A stretch of DNA of 64,000 nt from Pseudosulfitobacter sp. DSM 107133 (lineage in GTDB: Bacteria > Pseudomonadota > Alphaproteobacteria > Rhodobacterales > Rhodobacteraceae). A program made the position numbers and the translations under genes. Location: the NCBI RefSeq assembly GCF_022788695.1, contig NZ_CP085154.1:248001-312000 (forward strand), given 5' to 3'. Each line of letters starts with the position of its first letter. Positions within the stretch are counted from its first letter, which is position 1. The notes under the pieces were generated by a model, which had not been told where the DNA came from, made no database searches, and worked only from the letters and a program-made list of their open reading frames with translations. Positions 17,277 through 26,072 of the stretch are shown one piece after another.

Positions 17277-18071
17277 ATGGGACCATTGGACAGCAGCGTT
17301 GGCATTATTGGCGGTTCGGGCATGTTGGGTGCCGCGATCTCCACCGCACTGCTTGCCAGCAGAGTGGTTGATCCCCAACGGTTCTGGGTTTCGAACCGTA
17401 CCGGCACCACGCCGGACTTTGGCCAGACGTCCGGTATCAATGTCACCACGGACAACCAGCACCTGGTGGATGCATGCGATACGATTATCCTGTGCGTGCC
17501 ACCTGCCAGTTTTCCCGACATCCGCATTCACGCCGCTGACAAGCTGGTGCTCTCGGTGATGGCCGGTATGACCTTGGACAAGATTGCGTCGCAAACCGGG
17601 GCCGCGCGTGTCATCCGCGCCATGAGCAGCCCGGCCGCGTCTTTGGCGCTGGCCTTCTCCCCGTGGTTCGCAAGCGCCGCCGTGACGGCACAGGATCGTG
17701 ACATTGTCGGCCTGCTGCTGGGGGCCTGCGGCCTGACAGACCAGGTGTTCGACGAAGGCCAGATAGATCATTTCACGGCAATGACCGGCCCTGTACCCGG
17801 CTTTGTGGCCCTGTTCGCGCAATGCATGGTCGACCACGCCGAACGACAGGGCATCGACAGGCAGGTGGCGGACCGCGCTGTGCGCCAGCTTTTCCTTGCG
17901 GGGGGAACCATGCTGGCACAGGGCAGCGCGCGGCCTGCCGATCATGTCAGGTGGATGATTGACTATGCGGGCACAACGGCTGCCGGACTGAACGCAATGA
18001 TCGACGCTGATCTGTCGAAAACAATCAGCGACGGGCTGACGGCGGCAGCGCACAAGGCGCAGTCACTTTAA
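17277..18071 (+). CDS. pyrroline-5-carboxylate reductase-like NAD(P)-dependent protein
   Basis: The 264-residue protein has an N-terminal Rossmann motif (VGIIGGSGMLGAAISTALL) and a C-terminal helical dimerisation domain of the ProC family, with TAMTGPVPGFVALFAQCMVD and GGTMLAQ matching the proline-binding region. ProC makes proline from pyrroline-5-carboxylate. The sequence is divergent (the usual GxGxMG is GGSGMLG, and the C-terminal region is loosely conserved), so another imine substrate is possible. I favour the ATG at 17277 because AGGAG lies 7 bp upstream; the ATG at 17271 is too close to that site. Confidence 0.75.
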   Translation: MGPLDSSVGIIGGSGMLGAAISTALLASRVVDPQRFWVSNRTGTTPDFGQTSGINVTTDNQHLVDACDTIILCVPPASFPDIRIHAADKLVLSVMAGMTLDKIASQTGAARVIRAMSSPAASLALAFSPWFASAAVTAQDRDIVGLLLGACGLTDQVFDEGQIDHFTAMTGPVPGFVALFAQCMVDHAERQGIDRQVADRAVRQLFLAGGTMLAQGSARPADHVRWMIDYAGTTAAGLNAMIDADLSKTISDGLTAAAHKAQSL

Positions 18072-18137
18072 CCGCTATCCGGCTTGCAAGGCCGTCGCTG
18101 CCTTTGCTCCTTTTTGTTCGGCTGTGCGCGCACTCCC

Positions 18138-18202
18138 GTGAAATTTTGTCTTGATTTTTCACTTGCGGCAGCGCACCGTGAAATTCAGGCGCAATTTTTC
18201 AC
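18138..18202. promoter_or_regulatory. tandem 25-bp palindromic operators before the XRE-cupin gene
   Basis: Two imperfect palindromes have the same design: arms GTGAAATT (left) and TTTTTCAC (right). They occupy 18138-18162 and 18178-18202, exactly 40 bp apart start to start, or about four helical turns. The second ends 12 bp before the ATG at 18215. Their position and symmetry suggest a dimeric regulator, most simply the XRE-cupin protein itself, binding cooperatively to repress or control its own operon. Confidence 0.7.
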
Positions 18203-18214
18203 CGCGAGACGCAT

Positions 18215-18787
18215 ATGCTGCAATCTTCCCCCGATACGGCCAAAACGCTGGGCGCCGACCTGCGCGCCTTGCGCAAGGCGCGAGGGGTCACCTTGCAGGA
18301 TATGGCCGATGCGCTGGGCCGCTCTGTCGGTTGGCTCAGTCAGGTCGAGCGTGACCTGTCCGAGCCTTCGATCACCGATCTGCGCCATATTGCAGCGCAC
18401 CTGGGTGTATCGGTGTCGATGTTGTTCCGCCACGCCGCCGCCCCTGCCCACGAGGCCGGCTATATCGTGCGCAAAGGCGCGCGTCGGCCTATCGGGTCAG
18501 CCGTGGCGGGTCTGGTCGAGGAACTGCTGTCGCCCGACCTGACGGACGATTTCGAGATGGTGCATTCCACCTTTGCCCCGCAGTCCGAGATTGCCGAACC
18601 GGTCACCCGCCCCACCCAAGAGGTTGGCTATCTGGTTTCCGGCACGCTTGAGCTGGAAATCGCAGGTACCCTCTACACCATCCACCCCGGCGACAGCTTC
18701 CGTATCCGGGGTGAGCCATTCCGCTGGATGAACCCCCATGACGCGCCCGCCATGGCGATCTGGGTCATCGCCCCCCCCGTTTACTGA
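18215..18787 (+). CDS. XRE-family regulator with C-terminal cupin domain
   Basis: The 190-residue protein has an N-terminal helix-turn-helix (about 10-65; LGADLRALRKARGVTLQDMA and VGWLSQVERDLSEPSI) and a C-terminal cupin_2 domain (about 110-188; EVGYLVSGTLELEIAG and IHPGDSFRIRGEPFRW). This architecture is shared with PuuR-type repressors of amine and amino-acid catabolic operons, where the cupin binds a small ligand. It heads the one-carbon cluster that follows on the same strand, and two palindromes lie directly upstream, which suggests autoregulation. A methylated amine such as glycine betaine, dimethylglycine or sarcosine is a reasonable ligand guess. Confidence 0.88.
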   Translation: MLQSSPDTAKTLGADLRALRKARGVTLQDMADALGRSVGWLSQVERDLSEPSITDLRHIAAHLGVSVSMLFRHAAAPAHEAGYIVRKGARRPIGSAVAGLVEELLSPDLTDDFEMVHSTFAPQSEIAEPVTRPTQEVGYLVSGTLELEIAGTLYTIHPGDSFRIRGEPFRWMNPHDAPAMAIWVIAPPVY

Positions 18788-18812
18788 GGACCAAGCCGCA
18801 GGAGTGCCCAAA

Positions 18813-19184
18813 ATGCTGACCGGAAGCTGTCTGTGTGGCAGCGTGGCCTTTACCGCCACTGCAACCGCCAAAGATCCCGCCGCCTGCCACTGCACACAGT
18901 GCCGCAAACAGTCGGGGCATGTCTGGGCTTCGGTTCAGGTGCCGCTGTCTGCCTTCGCGGTGCAAGGCGACGTGCGCTGGTTCGAAGCCAGCGAAACCGC
19001 CAAACGCGGCTTTTGCCCCACCTGCGGGTCGTCCTTGTTCTGGAAAAGCCATGCCGAGGATGAAATCGGCATTGCGCTGGGCGCGCTTGAGGCGCCGACA
19101 GGGCTGACCCTGACCCGCCACATCTTTACCGAGGACAAGGGGGATTACTACCAGATCACCCCGGATCAGGATCAACGCGCATGA
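18813..19184 (+). CDS. GFA family zinc protein (formaldehyde/glutathione-associated)
   Basis: The 123-residue protein has the glutathione-dependent formaldehyde-activating/CENP-V fold pattern. Cysteine ligands are visible in order: Cys6 and Cys8 in GSCLCG, Cys25, Cys27 and Cys30 in ACHCTQC, and Cys67 and Cys70 in GFCPTCGSS. The start at 18813 follows CAGGAG. It overlaps the next gene by ATGA. Enzymatic GSH-formaldehyde conjugation by this family has been disputed, but placement directly before a demethylating flavoprotein that can release formaldehyde fits a formaldehyde-handling role. Confidence 0.87.
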   Translation: MLTGSCLCGSVAFTATATAKDPAACHCTQCRKQSGHVWASVQVPLSAFAVQGDVRWFEASETAKRGFCPTCGSSLFWKSHAEDEIGIALGALEAPTGLTLTRHIFTEDKGDYYQITPDQDQRA

Positions 19185-21628
19185 GCACATTTCCCACTAC
19201 AGCCCGCGTTGTCATCATCGGCGGCGGGGTGGTCGGCACCTCGTCGCTGTACCATCTGGCCAAGGCAGGGTGGAGTGATTGCGTTCTGCTGGAAAAGAAC
19301 GAACTGACCGCAGGCAGCACGTGGCACGCCGCCGGAAACTGTCCCAGCTTCAGCACGTCGTGGGCGGTGATGAACATGCAGCGCTATTCGCTGGGCCTGT
19401 ATGCGGGGCTGGCCGAGGCGGTGGATTATCCGATGAATTATCACGTCACGGGGTCGGTGCGCCTGGGCCATTCCCGCGAACGGATGCAAGAGTTTGAACG
19501 CGCCCGCGCCATGGGCCGTTATCAGGGGCTGGACCTTGAAATGATGGCGGTGGCGGACATCAAGGATCGCTATCCTTTCATCGAAACGCATGATCTGGCA
19601 GGGGCGCTGTGGGACCCCGATGATGGTGACATCGACCCCGCGCAATTGACGCAGGCACTGGCCAAAGGGGCGCGTGCCATGGGCGCGCGCATCGAACGGT
19701 TCTGTCCAGCCACCGGCGTCAGCCGTCAGGGCAACGAATGGATCGTCCACACCGACAAGGGCGACATCCGCTGCGAAAAAGTGGTCAATGCCGCCGGATA
19801 TTACGCCCAGCGTGTCGGTGAATGGTTCAAACCCTACGGCGGGCGCACTGTGCCGATGACGGTGATGAGCCACCAGTATTTCCTGACCGAAGAAATCCCC
19901 GCGCTGGCCGAATGGACCCGCGACAATGGCCGCAAGGTGCCGCTGCTGCGCGACGTGGACAGCTCGTATTACCTGCGTCAGGACAAGAACGGCCTGAACC
20001 TTGGCCCCTACGAGCGGAACTGCCGCGCCCACTGGATCACCCCCGAAGATCCGATGCCCGAGGATTTCAGCTTTCAGCTTTATCCCGACGATCTGGAACG
20101 GCTGGAGTGGTACATCGAGGACGCGATGGCCCGTGTGCCCATTCTTGGCACCGCCGGCGTTGGCCGGGTGATCAACGGCCCCATTCCCTATGCGCCCGAC
20201 GGCCTGCCCCTGATCGGACCGATGCCCGGCGTACCCAATGCGTTCGAGGCTTGCGTGTTCACCTTTGGCATCACCCAGGGCGGCGGTGCGGGCAAGGTGC
20301 TGGCCGAATGGGTGACCGAGGGGCAGACCGAATGGGACATGTGGTCCTGCGACCCGCGCCGCTTCACCGATTACACCGATCAGGACTATTGCAATCAAAA
20401 GGCGATGGAAACCTACGGCCACGAATACGCCATGCACTTCCCGCACCACGCATGGCCCGCCGGCCGCGACCGCAAGCTGTCACCTGCCCACGATCAGGTG
20501 CTGGCCAAGGGCGGCGTCATGGGTGCCTATAACGGCTGGGAACGCGCCAACTGGTTCGCGGCACCCGGCGACGACACCAGCGAAGCAGCGACCCAGACGT
20601 GGGATCGCAACGGCCCGTGGGCGCTGCGCGTGCGCGAAGAGGTCGAAGCGGTGCGCGACGATGTGGGCGTGCTGGACCTGCCGGGGTTCTCGCGGTTCAA
20701 CCTGTCAGGGGCTGGTGCCGCCGAATACCTGCGCGGCAAGATCTCGGGCGGCCTGCCCAAGGTCGGGCGCATGAACCTTGGCTATTTCCCCGACAGCCGG
20801 GGGCGCATCCTGACCGAAATGTCGATCCTGCGGCACGATGAAGACGCCTTTACCCTGATCACCGCAGCCACGGCGCAGTGGCACGATTGGGATGTGTTGC
20901 ACGGCGACCTGCCCGAGGGGCTGACACTGACCGACCATACGAAAGAGTATGGAACTCTGATCGTCACCGGCCCCAACAGCCGCGCCTTGTTTGAACGTCT
21001 GGAGACCCAGGCCGACCTGAATGCCCCCTGGCTCACCCATCAGGTCGCAACCGTCGCGGGCAGGCCCTGTGCGCTGGCAAGGGTGTCCTTTGCGGGCGAG
21101 TTGGGCTGGGAAATCCACGCGGCCAACGCGGACGTCGCTCCGTTGTACCGGGCCGTGACCGAAGCAGGCGCCAAACCCTTTGGCATGTATGCGCTGAACG
21201 CCATGCGCATCGAAAAGGGCTATCGCACGTGGAAGGGCGACCTCAGCACCGATTACACCCTGTTCGAGGGCGGCCTTGAGCGTTTCATCAAGCTGGACAA
21301 GCCACAGGATTTCCCCGGCAAGCAAGCGCTGCTGGCTGAACACCAGCAGGGTCCCGCCAAACGCTTTGTCACATTGATCGTCGATGCCGACGACGCGGAT
21401 GCGCCCTATATGTCGACGCTCTGGCACGACGGTGCGGTTGCGGGCGAAGTGACAAGCGGTGACTGGGGTTACCGGGTGAATGCGTCAATCGCGCTGGGCA
21501 TGCTGCGCGCCGATCTGGCGGTGGCGGGAACCGAGGTTCAGGTCGACATCTTCGGCACCAGACACCGCGCCGTGGTGCAACCGGACGAACCCCTTTGGGA
21601 CCCGCAGAACAACCGCTTGCGAGCCTGA
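19181..21628 (+). CDS. dimethylglycine/sarcosine dehydrogenase-like flavoprotein, paralogue 1
   Basis: The 815-residue protein has the DAO-FAO_M-GcvT-GcvT_C layout of dimethylglycine and sarcosine dehydrogenases. The FAD motif VVIIGGGVVGTSSLYHLAKA (10-29) is followed by His49 in STWHAAG, the position that carries covalent FAD in the family. The oxidase part runs to about 425; the folate-binding GcvT-like half follows GAYNGWERANWFA and ends around 800. These enzymes oxidatively remove N-methyl groups and pass them to tetrahydrofolate. After the His the sequence reads NCPSFSTSWAVMNMQ, unlike the LIAQLR form of paralogue 2, so the substrates probably differ. Confidence 0.88.
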   Translation: MSTFPTTARVVIIGGGVVGTSSLYHLAKAGWSDCVLLEKNELTAGSTWHAAGNCPSFSTSWAVMNMQRYSLGLYAGLAEAVDYPMNYHVTGSVRLGHSRERMQEFERARAMGRYQGLDLEMMAVADIKDRYPFIETHDLAGALWDPDDGDIDPAQLTQALAKGARAMGARIERFCPATGVSRQGNEWIVHTDKGDIRCEKVVNAAGYYAQRVGEWFKPYGGRTVPMTVMSHQYFLTEEIPALAEWTRDNGRKVPLLRDVDSSYYLRQDKNGLNLGPYERNCRAHWITPEDPMPEDFSFQLYPDDLERLEWYIEDAMARVPILGTAGVGRVINGPIPYAPDGLPLIGPMPGVPNAFEACVFTFGITQGGGAGKVLAEWVTEGQTEWDMWSCDPRRFTDYTDQDYCNQKAMETYGHEYAMHFPHHAWPAGRDRKLSPAHDQVLAKGGVMGAYNGWERANWFAAPGDDTSEAATQTWDRNGPWALRVREEVEAVRDDVGVLDLPGFSRFNLSGAGAAEYLRGKISGGLPKVGRMNLGYFPDSRGRILTEMSILRHDEDAFTLITAATAQWHDWDVLHGDLPEGLTLTDHTKEYGTLIVTGPNSRALFERLETQADLNAPWLTHQVATVAGRPCALARVSFAGELGWEIHAANADVAPLYRAVTEAGAKPFGMYALNAMRIEKGYRTWKGDLSTDYTLFEGGLERFIKLDKPQDFPGKQALLAEHQQGPAKRFVTLIVDADDADAPYMSTLWHDGAVAGEVTSGDWGYRVNASIALGMLRADLAVAGTEVQVDIFGTRHRAVVQPDEPLWDPQNNRLRA

Positions 21629-21679
21629 GCAGATGGCTGCTAACGCATCCGGCATTCAATCCGGAACAGGAACAGATCA

Positions 21680-22567
21680 ATGACTCAGATTATTCTTCTC
21701 GACGGCGGCATGGGGCAGGAACTGATCCACCGCGCGGGCGACCGGCCCACGCCGTTGTGGTCCACACAGGTGATGGTTGAACACCCCGGCATGGTCGAAG
21801 GTGTCCACCGTGATTTCACCGCAGCGGGGGCCACGGTCGCAACCGCCAACACCTATGCGATTATCCGCGACCGTTTTGTCGGCACCGAGATGGACGGTCA
21901 GTTCGAAAGCCTGCTTGCCCGTGCCTTGGCCGAAGCCCGAAACAGTGACGCGGATTGCATTGCCGGTTCGATGGGCCCGCTCGTTGCTTCCTACCGCCCG
22001 GACCTGCATCCCGACGTCGACACCGCCATTCCGCTTTACGCCGAAGTGGCAAACTTGCTGGCACCGTCCTGCGACCTGTTGATCTGCGAAACCGTGGCAT
22101 CGCTCGATCACGCGCGCAGCGCTCTGGCCGGAGCCGCCACAACCGGAAAACCTGTCTGGCTGGCGGTCACTGTTGACGACACTGACGGCACCACATTGCG
22201 CTCTGGTGAAGCGGTCGCAGACATTCTGCCGATTGCAGCAGAAACAGCTGCTGCCGTCCTCATCAATTGCTCGGCTCCCGAGGTCATTCCCGCAGCCCTC
22301 TCGGTCCTGTCGCAGGGCGCGCTGCCCTACGGTGCCTATGCCAACGGCTTTCAGCGCATCACCGAAGAATTCCTGCAATCGCGCCCCACCGTCGCTGACC
22401 TGCAAACCCGCCACGATTTCACCCCTGCAGCTTATGCCGATCACGTCATGGCATGGGTCGACGCAGGGGCCACCATCGTCGGTGGTTGCTGCGAAGTCAG
22501 CCCCGCCCATATCGCTGAAATTGCCCGCCGCCTGACAGCATCAGGTCACACCCTCACCCGCCCCTAA
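21680..22567 (+). CDS. homocysteine S-methyltransferase family protein (betaine-type donor likely)
   Basis: The 295-residue protein is a stand-alone Pfam S-methyl_trans barrel. The zinc thiolate ligands are Cys197 in LINCSAPE and Cys270-Cys271 in VGGCCEVSPAHI; the N-terminal LLDGGMGQEL is also family-typical. Members transfer a methyl group from S-methylmethionine (MmuM), glycine betaine (BHMT) or other donors to homocysteine. Its position between two dimethylglycine dehydrogenase-like genes favours a betaine donor, producing dimethylglycine for the neighbouring enzymes. This is inference from context. It starts 51 bp after paralogue 1. Confidence 0.85.
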   Translation: MTQIILLDGGMGQELIHRAGDRPTPLWSTQVMVEHPGMVEGVHRDFTAAGATVATANTYAIIRDRFVGTEMDGQFESLLARALAEARNSDADCIAGSMGPLVASYRPDLHPDVDTAIPLYAEVANLLAPSCDLLICETVASLDHARSALAGAATTGKPVWLAVTVDDTDGTTLRSGEAVADILPIAAETAAAVLINCSAPEVIPAALSVLSQGALPYGAYANGFQRITEEFLQSRPTVADLQTRHDFTPAAYADHVMAWVDAGATIVGGCCEVSPAHIAEIARRLTASGHTLTRP

Positions 22568-22613
22568 TTTCTTTTGGCCCCAAATATCCCGGGGGTGCGG
22601 GGGCTGGCCCCCG
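22568..22613 (-). repeat. dispersed intergenic repeat, copy B
   Basis: Read on the minus strand this is a GGGGGC-CA-GCCCCC hairpin, then CACCCCCGGGATATTTGGGG and a GCCAAAAGAAA tail. It begins right after the homocysteine methyltransferase stop and ends 28 bp before the next gene, in the middle of an otherwise co-oriented gene set. Its orientation is opposite to copy A. Confidence 0.75.
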
Positions 22614-22641
22614 CTGAACCCGCCCAACCACGGAGACCGCC

Positions 22642-25089
22642 ATGCCCGACCTGCCCACACATGCCCGCGTCGTCATCATCGGTGGCGGTGTCATCGGTTG
22701 CTCCGTCGCCTACCACCTGACGCAACTGGGGTGGCGCGATGTCGTGCTGCTGGAACGCAAGCAGCTGACCTCGGGCACCACATGGCACGCCGCAGGGTTG
22801 ATCGCCCAACTGCGGGCGTCGGCCAACATGACCAAACTGGCGAAATATTCGCAGGAGCTTTACGGCAATCTGGAAGCCGAAACAGGTGTGGCAACGGGCT
22901 TCAAACGGGTCGGCTCGATCACCGCCGCCCTGACGACCGAGCGCCTGGAAGAGCTGCACCGGCAGGCTGCCATGGCTCGCGCCTTTGGTGTCGAGGTGCA
23001 GGAAATCAGCCCCTCCGAGGTCAAGGCGAAATACGAACACCTGAACATCGACGGTGTCACGGGCGGTGTCTATCTGCCGCTGGACGGGCAGGGTGATCCG
23101 TCCAACATCGCACTGGCGCTGGCCAAGGGCGCGCGACAGCGCGGGGCGCACATCCAGGAACGCGCTGCCGTCACCAACATCACCCGCGCGGGCCGCCGCG
23201 TGACGGGCGTGGACTGGCGGGGCGCGGATGGCAGCAACGGGCATATCGCCTGCGACATGATCGTGAACTGTGCGGGCATGTGGGGTCATCAAGTGGGCCG
23301 CATGGCAGGGGTGAACGTGCCGCTGCAAGCCTGCGAACACTTCTACATCGTCTCCGAAGCGATCCCCGGCCTGACCCAGATGCCGGTGCTGCGGGTGCCT
23401 GACGAATGCGCCTATTACAAGGAAGACGCGGGCAAGATCCTGCTGGGCGCCTTCGAGCCTGTCAGCAAACCCTGGGCCGTGAACGGCATTCCGCCGGATT
23501 TCGAATTTGACCAGCTGCCCGAAGATTTCGACCACTTCGAACCAATCCTTGAGGCCGCCGTCAACCGGATGCCGATGCTGGCCGATGCGGGTATTCATAC
23601 ATTCTTCAACGGCCCCGAAAGCTTTACGCCCGATGATGCCTACCACCTCGGCCTTGCACCAGAGATGGACAACGTCTGGGTCGCGGCGGGGTTCAACTCG
23701 ATCGGTATCCAGTCGGCGGGCGGCGCGGGCATGGCGCTGGCACAGTGGATGGAGGCGGGCGAAAAGCCGTTCGATCTGGGCGATGTCGACATCGCGCGGA
23801 TGCAGCCGTTTCAGGGCAACAAGACTTACCTTGCCGCTCGCGCTTCGGAAACGCTGGGGCTGCTCTATGCCGATCACTTCCCCTATCGCCAGAAGGCCAC
23901 CGCACGCGGTATCCGCCGCACGCCGTTCCACCATCACCTGCTGGAACAGGGCGCTGTCATGGGCGAACTGGCCGGGTGGGAACGGGCCAACTGGTACGCC
24001 AACCCCGGCCAGACGCCGGAATATGCCTACAGCTGGAAACGCCAGACCTTCTTTGACAACATCGCTGCCGAACACCGTGCCGTGCGCGAAAATGTCGGCA
24101 TTTACGACATGTCGTCCTTTGGCAAGATCCGCGTCGAAGGGCCGGACGCCTGCGCCTTTCTCAACCACATCGGCGGCGGGCAGTATGACGTGCCCGTGGG
24201 CCGCATCGTCTACACCCAGTTCCTGAACCCGCGCGGCGGGATCGAGGCGGATGTGACCGTGACCCGTCTGAGCGAAACAGCCTATCTGGTCGTGACCCCT
24301 GCCGCCACGCGGCTGGCCGACCAGACATGGATGATGCGCCACAAGGGGGATCACAACGTGGTGCTGACCGACGTGACGGCCGCCGAGGCGGTGCTGGCCG
24401 TCATGGGCCCCAACGCCCGCAAGCTGTTGCAGATGGTGTCGCCTGCCGATTTCGGCAACGACATCAACCCCTTCGGCACCGCACAAGAGATCGAGATCGG
24501 CATGGCGCTGGCCCGTGTGCACCGCGTGACCTATGTGGGCGAACTGGGTTGGGAGGTGTACATCAGCGCCGATATGGCAGGCCACGTGTTCGAGGTGCTG
24601 CACGCCGCAGGTCAGCAGATGGGGGCCAAGCTGTGCGGGATGCACATGATGGACACCTGCCGGATCGAAAAGGGTTTCCGCCATTTCGGCCATGACATCA
24701 CCGCCGAGGATCATGTTCTGGAAGCGGGCCTTGGCTTTGCGGTCAAGCTGGACAAGCCGGCCTTTATCGGGCGCGACGCGGTGCTGCGCAAGAAAGAGGC
24801 CGGGCTGGAGCGTCGTCTGGCGCAGTTCCGCCTGACCGATCCCGAACCGCTGCTGTATCACAACGAACCGGTGTTGCGGGACGGCAAGATCGTCGGCTTT
24901 CTCAGTTCGGGTGCGTATGGTCATCACCTGGGCGCGGCGGTGGGCTTGGGCTATGTACCCTGTGCGGGGCAAAGCGTGGCGGATGTGCTGGCTTCGTCTT
25001 ATGAGATAGACGTGGCGGGCCACCGTTACGCTGCGGAAGTATCGCTGAAACCCTTCTATGATCCGACAGGCGCGCGTACCAAGGTCTGA
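22642..25089 (+). CDS. dimethylglycine/sarcosine dehydrogenase-like flavoprotein, paralogue 2
   Basis: This protein has exactly the same length (815 residues) and domain order as paralogue 1. The FAD motif is VVIIGGGVIGCSVAYHLTQL (10-29), and the presumed covalent-FAD His49 is in SGTTWHAAGLIAQLRASA, the classical DMGDH/SARDH form. The GcvT-like half begins after MGELAGWERANWYA and contains GELGWEVYIS and DTCRIEKGFRHFGHD. It should oxidise dimethylglycine or sarcosine and deliver the methyl group to folate. ETF would be the expected electron acceptor; no etf genes are in the window. It ends the one-carbon cluster, with rarD starting 62 bp later. Confidence 0.9.
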   Translation: MPDLPTHARVVIIGGGVIGCSVAYHLTQLGWRDVVLLERKQLTSGTTWHAAGLIAQLRASANMTKLAKYSQELYGNLEAETGVATGFKRVGSITAALTTERLEELHRQAAMARAFGVEVQEISPSEVKAKYEHLNIDGVTGGVYLPLDGQGDPSNIALALAKGARQRGAHIQERAAVTNITRAGRRVTGVDWRGADGSNGHIACDMIVNCAGMWGHQVGRMAGVNVPLQACEHFYIVSEAIPGLTQMPVLRVPDECAYYKEDAGKILLGAFEPVSKPWAVNGIPPDFEFDQLPEDFDHFEPILEAAVNRMPMLADAGIHTFFNGPESFTPDDAYHLGLAPEMDNVWVAAGFNSIGIQSAGGAGMALAQWMEAGEKPFDLGDVDIARMQPFQGNKTYLAARASETLGLLYADHFPYRQKATARGIRRTPFHHHLLEQGAVMGELAGWERANWYANPGQTPEYAYSWKRQTFFDNIAAEHRAVRENVGIYDMSSFGKIRVEGPDACAFLNHIGGGQYDVPVGRIVYTQFLNPRGGIEADVTVTRLSETAYLVVTPAATRLADQTWMMRHKGDHNVVLTDVTAAEAVLAVMGPNARKLLQMVSPADFGNDINPFGTAQEIEIGMALARVHRVTYVGELGWEVYISADMAGHVFEVLHAAGQQMGAKLCGMHMMDTCRIEKGFRHFGHDITAEDHVLEAGLGFAVKLDKPAFIGRDAVLRKKEAGLERRLAQFRLTDPEPLLYHNEPVLRDGKIVGFLSSGAYGHHLGAAVGLGYVPCAGQSVADVLASSYEIDVAGHRYAAEVSLKPFYDPTGARTKV

Positions 25090-25151
25090 CGGCTCTGGTG
25101 CACCCTGAAGGCGGGTGCTAGGCAACAGGCACACCATCAGGACAGACCCCC

Positions 25152-26072
25152 ATGCGCACGCCCCCCGCTCCGAATGTAAACCCTGCCAGCGGGGACACGG
25201 CCCAAGGGCTGGGTTTCGCGCTGGGTGCCTATATTCTTTGGGGCTTTCTGCCACTATATCTAAAGGCCGTCAGCCATGTGCCCGCTGCCGAAGTCGTGGC
25301 GCACAGGATCATCTGGGCGGTGCCGATTGCGGCAGGCCTGCTGATCGCACTCGGCCGCACCCGCGACATTCGCGCCGCTCTGCGCAGTCCGCGCACGCTG
25401 GCGATGGGCTGTGTCACCGCGGCGTTGATCACGATCAACTGGGGCATCTACGTCTGGGCCATCGCGGAGAATCGCGCGCTGGATGCGGCATTGGGTTATT
25501 ACATCAACCCGCTGTTCAGCGTGGCACTTGGCGCTTTGCTTCTGGGCGAAAAGCTGGACAAGCTGCAACTGGCCGCCGTGGCGCTGGCGCTGTGCGCGGT
25601 GGTGGTTCTGGCCACCACGCTGGGAACGGTGCCGTGGGCGGCCATTGCCATTACCGTCAGTTGGGGGTTTTACGCGCTGGCCAAGAAACAACTGCCCATC
25701 GGTCCCAATCAGGGGTTCTTGCTGGAAGTTCTGATCCTGCTGCTGCCGGCGCTGGGCTATGTCGGCTATCTGACCACCACCGGCCAAAGCCATTTCATGG
25801 CAGGCGACAGCCACGACACATGGCTGCTGATGGGCTGTGGCGTGGTGACGGCAGTGCCGCTGATCCTGTATGCCAACGGGGCCAAGCAACTGCGCCTGAC
25901 CACCATCGGCGTGCTGCAATACGTGGCGCCGACGATGATCTTTCTGGTGGCGGTCTTTGTCTTCAAAGAACCCTTTGGCCAGGCGCGGATGATCGCGTTC
26001 CCGATGATCTGGGGCGCACTGGTGCTTTATACCATCTCGATGATCAGGCAGATGCGCGGCCGCCGCGCCTAG
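25152..26072 (+). CDS. rarD: EamA-family transporter RarD
   Basis: The 306-residue integral membrane protein has two EamA repeats and about ten membrane segments. RarD-specific segments include GAYILWGFLPLYLKAVSHVP, EVVAHRIIWAVP and ALGYYINPLFSVALGALLLGE. E. coli RarD gives chloramphenicol sensitivity and its physiological substrate is unknown. It follows the one-carbon cluster and could be co-transcribed, but the link to amine metabolism is not supported by sequence. Its stop overlaps the convergent NTF2-like gene by 4 bp. Confidence 0.9.
   Translation: MRTPPAPNVNPASGDTAQGLGFALGAYILWGFLPLYLKAVSHVPAAEVVAHRIIWAVPIAAGLLIALGRTRDIRAALRSPRTLAMGCVTAALITINWGIYVWAIAENRALDAALGYYINPLFSVALGALLLGEKLDKLQLAAVALALCAVVVLATTLGTVPWAAIAITVSWGFYALAKKQLPIGPNQGFLLEVLILLLPALGYVGYLTTTGQSHFMAGDSHDTWLLMGCGVVTAVPLILYANGAKQLRLTTIGVLQYVAPTMIFLVAVFVFKEPFGQARMIAFPMIWGALVLYTISMIRQMRGRRA

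Noticed and set aside
22564..25254. Open frame of about 896 codons antisense to the second DMGDH-like gene
   Set aside because: It is a shadow of a highly GC-rich coding region; the translation has no recognisable domain and is rich in Arg/His/Gln, whereas the plus strand encodes a clear family protein.
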